Shown here piece by piece: positions 6,346 through 12,291 of a stretch of 12,291 nt of DNA. Both the position numbers and the translations under genes were made by a program. Below the pieces are notes generated by a model. That model searched no databases, was not told the DNA's origin, and saw only the letters and a program-made list of their open reading frames with translations. The DNA is taken from the NCBI GenBank assembly GCA_028275075.1, contig JAQCNK010000012.1, positions 1 through 12,291 on the forward strand, read 5' to 3'. How positions within the stretch are numbered: the first letter of the stretch is position 1; the number at the start of each line of letters is the position of its first letter. The DNA is from Haloarcula sp. Its GTDB lineage: Archaea; Halobacteriota; Halobacteria; Halobacteriales; Haloarculaceae.

Positions 6346-8019
6346 ATGACTGACCATGGACGCGCGAAACCGTCCGATGAACTACGACAGATCGCCGCCA
6401 GACGGCCCCATCTCCGGGATCACCTCAAGAAATTTAAACAGATCACCGGTGAGTTCCCGAAGTTCATCGAGGAGGCAGACGGGGACTATGAGTCCGATCG
6501 ACCGAACGTTCTCTACCCGGTCGGTGGCCCCATCTTCTGTCACGTGTACGGTGACATCGGCCAGGATACGAAGTACTACGCGATTGAACCGGAGCTAGAC
6601 GAAGAGGAGGGTGTCGTCTTCGATAAGGTCCGGAACCGACTCCTGCAAAAGAGCGTCAACAAACCGGCGCCCGAAAGCGAGTCCGAGTACGACGACCGCA
6701 TCGAAGAACTCCTCCAAGAGACGACAAAGATCCGCAACGAGGACAGCGACAGCGGCGTCCTCACGCGACTCTCGAACATGACCGATGTCGGCAGCGTTGA
6801 GGTCACCGAGTCCACCTACGAGAACATCCTCTATCGGCTGAACCGGGACATCGTCGGACTCGGCCCGCTTGAGCCGATCATGCGTGACCCGGCTAACGAG
6901 GATATCCACGTCATCGGGCGTAGCGAGTGTCACGTCGACCACGGCGTCTACGGGATGCTTGAGACGACCGTCGAATGGGAAGACGAGGAGTCGTTCGATC
7001 AGTGGCTTCGCAACATGGGCGAACGGATGGGTGACCCCGTCTCCGACTCCGACCCCATCGTTGACTCGACACTGCCGGACGGCTCACGTCTCAACCTCAT
7101 CTACTCCGACGACGTGAGTCTCAAGGGCCCCTCGCTCACCATCCGTCAGGGTGATGATATCCCGCTTTCGATCTTCCAGATTACCAAGTGGCAGACGCTC
7201 TCGCCACAGCTCGTGGCGTATCTCTGGCTCTGTCTGGAGAACGAACAGACGGTGTTCGTCGTTGGAGAGACCGCATCCGGGAAGACGACGACGCTGAACG
7301 CCATCTTGTCGTTCGTGCCCGACGACGCCAAGATATACACCGCGGAGGACACCGCCGAAGTCCTGCCGCCACACAACACCTGGCAGCAACTGCTCACGCG
7401 TGAGGGCGAAGACGAGGGGACCAGCATCGATATGTTCGATCTCGTCGCTGCCGCGCTACGGTCGCGTCCCGACTACATCATCCTCGGTGAGGTTCGTGGG
7501 GCCGAGGGTCGGATGGCGTTCCAGGCAGCCCAGACTGGCCACCCGGTCATGCTGACGTTCCACGCGAGCGATATCGTCTCGATGATTCAGCGGTTCACCA
7601 GCGAACCGATCAACGTCCCCGAGACGTTCATGGACGTCGCCGATGTCGCGCTGTTCCAAAACCGAGTCAAACAGGGCGACCAAGTTCTCCGTCGCGTGAC
7701 CAGCGTGCAGGAGATCGAGGGGTACTCGAAGGAGATGGACGGCGTTGTCACCCGGCAGGCGTTCAGCTGGGACCCGGTCGAAGACGAGATCAACTTCCAG
7801 GCGATGAACAACTCCTACGTGCTCGAAGAGCAGATCGCCACTCTGCTGGGCTATGAGGACACGCGTGACATCTACGATGACCTGCAGTTCCGTGCGAATC
7901 TGGTCGAGCGCGCGATGCAAGAGGGGATTCTGGGGTACCACGAGGTTAACGACTTCATCTCAGACTACCAGCGCGACGGCCTCGAAGGAATCCCGTTCAA
8001 CATCCAGCGGCCCGAGTAA
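6346..8019 (+). CDS. flaI: Archaellum motor and assembly ATPase FlaI (ArlI)
   Basis: FlaI is the hexameric type II/IV secretion-family ATPase that both assembles the archaellum filament and drives its rotation from the cytoplasmic face. The 557-residue protein has an acidic N-terminal domain (to about 280) and a C-terminal RecA-like domain with Walker A GETASGKT (307-314, K313), an Asp box with E334 (YTAEDTAEV), Walker B RPDYIILGEVRG (E382) and a His box TGHPVMLTFHA (H399, H406). All key residues are present. AGGAG precedes the start, and the stop is two bases before the flaJ ATG, so FlaI and its membrane partner are likely made together. Confidence 0.97.
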   Translation: MTDHGRAKPSDELRQIAARRPHLRDHLKKFKQITGEFPKFIEEADGDYESDRPNVLYPVGGPIFCHVYGDIGQDTKYYAIEPELDEEEGVVFDKVRNRLLQKSVNKPAPESESEYDDRIEELLQETTKIRNEDSDSGVLTRLSNMTDVGSVEVTESTYENILYRLNRDIVGLGPLEPIMRDPANEDIHVIGRSECHVDHGVYGMLETTVEWEDEESFDQWLRNMGERMGDPVSDSDPIVDSTLPDGSRLNLIYSDDVSLKGPSLTIRQGDDIPLSIFQITKWQTLSPQLVAYLWLCLENEQTVFVVGETASGKTTTLNAILSFVPDDAKIYTAEDTAEVLPPHNTWQQLLTREGEDEGTSIDMFDLVAAALRSRPDYIILGEVRGAEGRMAFQAAQTGHPVMLTFHASDIVSMIQRFTSEPINVPETFMDVADVALFQNRVKQGDQVLRRVTSVQEIEGYSKEMDGVVTRQAFSWDPVEDEINFQAMNNSYVLEEQIATLLGYEDTRDIYDDLQFRANLVERAMQEGILGYHEVNDFISDYQRDGLEGIPFNIQRPE

Positions 8020-8021
8020 CC

Positions 8022-9770
8022 ATGGCCCAGAGTGAAGCCGAGGGCGGCCTTGAGCTAACCCTCACCGAGACCTTTGAGGGGCTCATTGAGTCGTACCGCC
8101 AGATGACGATGCCGCTGGAGCGGTATCTCTTTTTCATCCTGATTCCAGCTATTGCCTTCTTCGTCCTGTCGACGATCGCGGCGCTCCTACTGGACCTGTC
8201 GTTGATGATACGAGCGCCCATCCCGCTGCTTGGCTTTCTGGCGATGGTCTCGGCGCTGTTCTACCCCAAGATACTGCTCTCCCAGCGCAAGCGTGAACTC
8301 AACAACCGCTTTCACCTCATGATCACCCACATGACGGTGCTTGCGACGACAAAAATCGACCGAATGGAGGTGTTCCGGACGCTCGCAAAGGAAGACGAGT
8401 ACGGCGAACTCGCCATGGAGATGCACCGCATCGTCCAGCTAGTCGACACATGGAACCAGAGTCTGGACGACGCCTGTCGCCGCCGTGCCAAGGAGGTGCC
8501 CAGCGACGCTTTCTCCGACTTCCTCGACCGGCTCGCCTACACGTTGGGGGCCGGCCAGTCGTTAGAGGACTACCTGCTATCCGAACAGGAGCAGATCATC
8601 CAGCATTACACGACCGTCTACCGCTCCGCGCTCGACAGCCTAGAAGTCATGAAGGACCTCTACCTGTCGATGATCCTCTCGATGACGTTCGCGCTGGTGT
8701 TCGCTGTCGTCCTGCCAGTGCTGACCGGGACGAACCCGACGATGACCGTCGGTGCCGTCATCGTGATGTACATTTTCGTCCAGACCGGGTTCTACTTGGC
8801 TATCCGGTCGATGGCACCCTACGACCCGGTGTGGTTCCACCCAGAGGAGTACCCCTCGCCCGTCGAGGAGCGTCTGGACAGATCGGTTTACGCTGGCGTC
8901 GGTCTCTCAGGCGTTCTCCTCCTTATTACGCTGGGCGGGATGTTCGGCGTCTCGCCGATATCGCTGTCAGATATCTTCTTTTTCCTTGATTCGGTCCCGC
9001 TCCCGTTCTACGCCGTCGTCCCCATCACTCCGATGATCATCCCAGGCATCGTCTTCCGCCAGGAGGAACAGAAAATCAAGGGTCGAGACGACGAATTCCC
9101 CAGCTTCATCCGCGCACTGGGCGCGACAGAAGGCGCTAAACAGTCCACCACCGGGCAGGTGCTTCGAACCCTCCGAAAGAAGGACTTTGGCTCGCTGAGC
9201 CCGAACATCGACGACCTGTACAAACGGCTCAACATGCGGATCGAGCCGAGCTCCGCGTGGCGCTTTTTCACCGCCGACTGTCGGTCCTACCTCATCCAGA
9301 CGTTCTCCGAGATGTACCTCATTGGCCGCGAGATGGGTGGGTCACCAAAACAACTCGGTGAACTCATCGCCGCTAACATGAACCAGGTCATGCAGCTGCG
9401 ACAGAAGCGCAAGCAGGCGACGACGACGATGGTCGGCCTGCTGTACGGGATCACTGCCGCCTCGACCTTCGCGTTCTTCATCGGTCTCCAGGTCGTCAAC
9501 ATCCTCGCCGGGATGTCGCTTGATCTCAACGCCGGGAGCCGACTGGACGTTAACTCACTCATCAACACCAGCGTCTACAATATCCCGCTCATCGAGTTCC
9601 TGCTTGTGGTCATCATCATGTTCTCGGCGATGCTGTCGGCGCTGATGATCCGGACCATCGACGGCGGCCACAAGGGCAACACCTACATGCATTTTGTCCT
9701 GCTGGCCTGGATTGGGGGTATCACCGGTAGCTTCACCAAGTGGCTGGTGACGCAGTTCCTGCAGATCTGA
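8022..9770 (+). CDS. flaJ: Archaellum membrane platform protein FlaJ (ArlJ)
   Basis: FlaJ is the polytopic core of the archaellum, homologous to the GspF/PilC platform proteins; it couples FlaI motion to the filament. The 582-residue product shows about nine hydrophobic helices (roughly 35-59, 66-84, 213-235, 242-262, 289-309, 325-345, 468-497, 521-544, 556-579). Two basic and acidic cytoplasmic T2SSF-type domains lie between them (about 90-212 and 350-465), the second containing FIRALGATEGAKQS and REMGGSPKQLGEL. It is the last gene of the operon. A T run follows the stop directly. The start lacks an obvious Shine-Dalgarno and follows flaI by two bases, suggesting coupling. Confidence 0.96.
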   Translation: MAQSEAEGGLELTLTETFEGLIESYRQMTMPLERYLFFILIPAIAFFVLSTIAALLLDLSLMIRAPIPLLGFLAMVSALFYPKILLSQRKRELNNRFHLMITHMTVLATTKIDRMEVFRTLAKEDEYGELAMEMHRIVQLVDTWNQSLDDACRRRAKEVPSDAFSDFLDRLAYTLGAGQSLEDYLLSEQEQIIQHYTTVYRSALDSLEVMKDLYLSMILSMTFALVFAVVLPVLTGTNPTMTVGAVIVMYIFVQTGFYLAIRSMAPYDPVWFHPEEYPSPVEERLDRSVYAGVGLSGVLLLITLGGMFGVSPISLSDIFFFLDSVPLPFYAVVPITPMIIPGIVFRQEEQKIKGRDDEFPSFIRALGATEGAKQSTTGQVLRTLRKKDFGSLSPNIDDLYKRLNMRIEPSSAWRFFTADCRSYLIQTFSEMYLIGREMGGSPKQLGELIAANMNQVMQLRQKRKQATTTMVGLLYGITAASTFAFFIGLQVVNILAGMSLDLNAGSRLDVNSLINTSVYNIPLIEFLLVVIIMFSAMLSALMIRTIDGGHKGNTYMHFVLLAWIGGITGSFTKWLVTQFLQI

Positions 9771-9777
9771 ATTTTTG
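9771..9777 (+). terminator. Candidate archaeal poly-T terminator after flaJ
   Basis: Five consecutive T residues (9772-9776) begin one base after the flaJ stop, in the 64-base gap between two convergent genes. Archaeal RNA polymerase commonly stops at such short T runs without a hairpin. On the opposite strand the gap has ATTTTC (complement of 9812-9817) that could serve the aconitase gene. Confidence 0.5.
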
Positions 9778-9834
9778 CTTCCGGCGCGTGACAGCACCGA
9801 GAAGCGCCTCGAAAATCGCGGTTAGAGTACCCGC

Positions 9835-11808
9835 TTAGTCGTCCGCAGGCGCAGCGCCGCCCTCCTCGTGCTGGGCCTTGGTGTGGGAGAGTTTCCCGCC
9901 GGCGGCGAGAATCTCGCGTTCGCGCTCGGAGGCGTCCAGCCCGCCCGTGGCTTCCCACTCGCCGTTGACGGAGATAGTGAACTCCTCTTTGCCGGACTCG
10001 ACGGCTTCGGCGACATCGTCGACAATCTGGACCTCGTCGCCCTGCTCGATTTTCTCGTACGTCTCTTCGTCGATTTCCAGCGGGACGATACCGAAGTTGA
10101 ACAGGTTCGCCTTGTGGATGCGGGCGAAGCTCTGTGCACAGACGACCTCGATGCCCAGATACATCGGACACAGCGCCGCGTGCTCGCGCGAGGAGCCCTG
10201 GCCGTAGTTCTCCCCGGCGACCAGCACCCCGCCGTCGGCGTCCAGCGCGCGCTGGGCGAACGTGTCATCGATTCGCGACAGCGTGAACTCCGAGAGCTTC
10301 GGGATGTTCGACCGGTACATCAGGATGTCCTGCGTGGCCGGCATGATGTGGTCGGTGGTGATGTTGTCCGTCATCTTCAGAAGGGCTTCACCGCCGGCAT
10401 CGGTCCCGAGGGGGTCTTTCAGCGGCACGTCGGCGATGTTGGGGCCCTTGATGAGTTCGTCGTCGACGGATTCGTCGGGGGCGATAAGGTCCGATTCGGA
10501 GTTGCCGGTGTACGTGTCGGGCATCTCCAGTCCTGGGGGCTCCAGGTCGCCGAGTTCCTCGGCCAGGTCGCGCGGGTCGACGATCTCGCCCTTGATGGCC
10601 GCCGCGGTGGCGACCTCCGGCGAGCAGAGATAGACGTTGTCGTCTTCGATCCCGGAGCGACCTTCGAAGTTGCGGTTGAACGTCCGCAACGAGACTGAAT
10701 CCGAGGCCGGGACGTGGCCAATACCGATACAGGCACCACACGTCGCCTCGGAGAAGTTGACACCGGCGGCCATCATCTCTGCGGTCCAGCCCTCGCGGGC
10801 CAGCATCTCGGAGGCCTGCTTGGAACCGGGGGCGACGATCATCTCGGTCGTCTTGTCGATGTTACGCCCTTCGAGCATCTTCGCACCGGGGAGGATGTCC
10901 GCGTAGGAGCCGTTTGTACAGGATCCGATCATGACCTGCTCAACGTCGGTTCCGGCCACTTCACTGATTGGAACGACGTTGTCGGGCATGGATGGCTCCG
11001 CGATGAGTGGCTCCAGTTCGGAGAGGTCGACGACAATCTCGTCAGCGTACTCCGCATCTTCGTCCGGACCAATATCGACGTAGACGTCCTCACGGCCGAG
11101 CCGTTCGAGGTAGTCTTTGGTGTTCTCGTCGGTCGGGAAGATAGAGGAAGTCGCACCGAGTTCGGTCCCCATGTTGGTGATAGTGGTCCGCTCGGGGACA
11201 GTCAGGGTCTCTACACCGGGGCCGGTGTATTCGAGCACCTTGCCGACGCCGCCTTTGACTGTCAGCCGACGGAGCAGCTCGAGGATGACATCCTTGGCGG
11301 TGGCCCAGCCAGGGAGCTCACCTTCGAGGCGGACGTTGACGACCTCGGGCATCTCGATGTAGTAGGCGCCACCGCCCATCGCGACGGCGACGTCAAGCCC
11401 GCCCGAGCCGATCGCGAGTTCGCCCAGCCCGCCGGGCGTGGGTGTGTGGGAGTCCGAGCCCAGCATCGTCTTGCCGGGTGCGGCGAAGTTCTCCTTGTGG
11501 ACGTTGTGGCAGATACCGTTGCCCGGTCGCGAGAAGTGCGCCCCAAATGTGCCAGCCGCCGAGCGGAGGAATCGGTGGTCGTCCGTATTCTTGAAGTCGA
11601 ACTGGTAGGTCTGGTGGTCACAGTACTGTGCGGCCAGCTCCGTCTGGACTTCTTCGAGGCCGAGCGCTTCGAACTGCAGCCAGACGAGCGTCCCCGTCGT
11701 GTCCTGTGTCAGCACCTGATCGATCTCGATACCGATCTCTTCACCGGGGGTGAGCTCCCCTTCAACGAGATGGTCGTCGAGAATTTTTTCCGTGAGCGTC
11801 TGTCCCAT
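9835..11808 (-). CDS. acn: Aconitate hydratase (aconitase)
   Basis: Aconitase isomerises citrate to isocitrate via cis-aconitate in the TCA cycle and is cytoplasmic. The 657-residue length matches the shorter archaeal form, below the roughly 900 residues of bacterial AcnA. The [4Fe-4S] ligands are C297 (GSCTNG) and C357/C360 (CGACIG). Substrate and fold motifs include GSDSHTPTPGGLGEL (about 117-131), FSRPGNGICH, and the C-terminal swivel-domain loop GENYGQGSSREHA (about 532-544), then FARIHKANLFNFGI. The catalytic serine loop (SSRE) is intact. The gene is convergent with flaJ and transcribed alone in the window. The ATG at 11808 is supported by a TATA box about 30 bases upstream. It has no functional link to the archaellum. 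Confidence 0.96.
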   Translation of the reverse strand: MGQTLTEKILDDHLVEGELTPGEEIGIEIDQVLTQDTTGTLVWLQFEALGLEEVQTELAAQYCDHQTYQFDFKNTDDHRFLRSAAGTFGAHFSRPGNGICHNVHKENFAAPGKTMLGSDSHTPTPGGLGELAIGSGGLDVAVAMGGGAYYIEMPEVVNVRLEGELPGWATAKDVILELLRRLTVKGGVGKVLEYTGPGVETLTVPERTTITNMGTELGATSSIFPTDENTKDYLERLGREDVYVDIGPDEDAEYADEIVVDLSELEPLIAEPSMPDNVVPISEVAGTDVEQVMIGSCTNGSYADILPGAKMLEGRNIDKTTEMIVAPGSKQASEMLAREGWTAEMMAAGVNFSEATCGACIGIGHVPASDSVSLRTFNRNFEGRSGIEDDNVYLCSPEVATAAAIKGEIVDPRDLAEELGDLEPPGLEMPDTYTGNSESDLIAPDESVDDELIKGPNIADVPLKDPLGTDAGGEALLKMTDNITTDHIMPATQDILMYRSNIPKLSEFTLSRIDDTFAQRALDADGGVLVAGENYGQGSSREHAALCPMYLGIEVVCAQSFARIHKANLFNFGIVPLEIDEETYEKIEQGDEVQIVDDVAEAVESGKEEFTISVNGEWEATGGLDASEREREILAAGGKLSHTKAQHEEGGAAPADD

Positions 11809-11835
11809 AACGTCCTACAATCGACGGTGCGAGGG

Positions 11836-11841
11836 TATAAA
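11836..11841 (-). promoter_or_regulatory. TATA box of the aconitase gene
   Basis: On the minus strand the sequence reads ATTTATACC, an excellent archaeal TATA box. Its centre is about 30 bases from the aconitase ATG at 11808, implying a leaderless or very short-leader transcript. Confidence 0.75.
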
Positions 11842-11906
11842 TCCCGCGTATCCCGTCCTATTTTTCATGATCCGACAGCCCGTGAGCGTGGTTTTTCAGG
11901 GTTCGA

Positions 11907-12013
11907 GAGCCTGTCCGAAAAAAGTCTATTTTGCCGGAAAATCTGTTTAATAAAGTCTATAACGGCTTCTAAGGTCGTGAAAACGGCGCGAAAATTGTTT
12001 TTCGGACAGGCTC
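11907..12013. mobile_element. MITE-like element (107 bp) with terminal inverted repeats
   Basis: GAGCCTGTCCGAAAAA (11907-11922) is repeated in perfect inverted orientation as TTTTTCGGACAGGCTC (11998-12013). The interior is AT-richer than the genome around it and codes for nothing recognisable. The same terminal sequence recurs at 12062 as the apparent left end of an insertion sequence, and the element's right terminus matches that end over 18 bases. This is the expected form of a non-autonomous derivative moved by that transposase. No clear target-site duplication is seen. It lies 98 bases upstream of the aconitase start and about 65 bases beyond its TATA box. Confidence 0.7.
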
Positions 12014-12140
12014 AACATGGATTCTTTATTCAGAGGGTGCCACAGAAAACTTGACATGGTAGAGCCTGTCCGAAAAACATCGCCCGATGGCGTGAAATCT
12101 TGAGAGTCAATAATCCATCATATCGATAATTATTACTAGC

Positions 12141-12146
12141 TTAAAC
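12141..12146 (+). promoter_or_regulatory. Candidate TATA box of the transposase gene
   Basis: TTAAAC is centred about 28 bases before ATG 12172, a spacing that fits leaderless transcription. Other AT-rich stretches lie just upstream (12121-12135), so the choice is uncertain. Confidence 0.3.
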
Positions 12147-12171
12147 CCGTGTATGTAGACAAGATTAGCAG

Positions 12172-12291
12172 ATGAGCTATAATTTTATTGAATATAATCA
12201 AGATCAGCAGCATCTCCTTCCAAAGGACCTCTCGGAGTGGGTTGAAGAAGACAGCCTGGAGAGATTCGTTTCTGACACGATTGATTTTCTC
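12172..12291 (+). CDS. Transposase, N-terminal 40 residues (runs off the window)
   Basis: The frame opens with ATG 12172 and is still open at the window edge. The peptide starts MSYNFIEYNQDQQHLLPKDL and continues SEWVEEDSLERFVSDTIDFL. The pattern YNQDQ..LLP..L..WV.ED.L.RFV is the typical start of IS1182/IS5-type transposases, where this N-terminal region precedes the DDE catalytic domain. The catalytic residues are not visible, so intactness cannot be judged. The gene sits about 110 bases inside the inferred IS left end, in the expected orientation. The family assignment rests on recognising this short motif only. Confidence 0.7.
   Translation, partial: MSYNFIEYNQDQQHLLPKDLSEWVEEDSLERFVSDTIDFL

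Larger units (their letters stand above)
12062..12291 (+). mobile_element. Left part of an insertion sequence (probably IS1182-like), cut by the window edge
   Basis: The left end is GAGCCTGTCCGAAAAACA (12062-12079), identical over 18 bases to the outward-reading right terminus of the adjacent MITE-like element. About 92 AT-rich noncoding bases then lead to a transposase reading frame at 12172. The right end of the element is outside the window. The AT-rich composition contrasts with the GC-rich host genes, consistent with mobile DNA. Confidence 0.65.

Noticed and set aside
10714..12054. 446-codon plus-strand frame opposite aconitase
   Set aside because: It is antisense to a clear aconitase gene with intact motifs, and it runs on through the aconitase promoter and the MITE.

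Overview
The window looks like a stretch of a haloarchaeal chromosome. The predicted proteins are strongly acidic, the coding DNA is GC-rich with codons ending in G or C, candidate promoters are archaeal TATA boxes placed for leaderless or short-leader transcripts, and the central cluster encodes an archaellum (archaeal flagellum) motor of euryarchaeal type with a fused FlaC-FlaD/E protein. A Haloarcula-like genus is plausible, but the sequence alone does not prove it.

Layout. Positions 1-188 hold the 3' end of an unidentified gene. A gap of about 400 bases follows, unusually rich in long imperfect palindromes. Next is a tightly packed chemotaxis module, cheY (588-947), cheC with two CheC domains (948-2165) and cheD (2165-2686), in which each start abuts or overlaps the previous stop. 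A gap of about 250 bases with a candidate operator leads into the archaellum motor operon: flaCE (2941-4716), flaF (4700-5128), flaG (5130-5573), flaH (5570-6331), flaI (6346-8019) and flaJ (8022-9770); the newer names are arlCE, F, G, H, I and J. A convergent aconitase gene lies on the minus strand (9835-11808) with its own TATA box. The right edge is AT-rich and mobile: a 107-bp MITE-like element (11907-12013) shares its terminal sequence with the left end of an insertion sequence starting at 12062, whose transposase (12172 onward) runs off the window.

How the genes work together. CheY carries the phosphoryl signal from the chemoreceptor array to the motor, CheC is the likely CheY-P phosphatase, and CheD is a receptor deamidase that CheC can sequester. 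FlaCE belongs to the cytoplasmic switch ring that receives the signal. FlaH and FlaI form the ATP-driven motor, FlaJ is the membrane platform, and FlaF and FlaG form the stator outside the membrane. Archaellin genes, the prepilin peptidase, cheA/B/R/W, receptors and the CheF adaptor are not in this window. The aconitase (citrate to isocitrate) is metabolically unrelated.

This is mostly a recognisable, well-described system. The least explained parts are the palindrome-dense DNA upstream of cheY, the interrupted palindrome upstream of flaCE, the repeat-built and possibly membrane-anchored FlaCE, and the MITE/IS pair upstream of the aconitase promoter.
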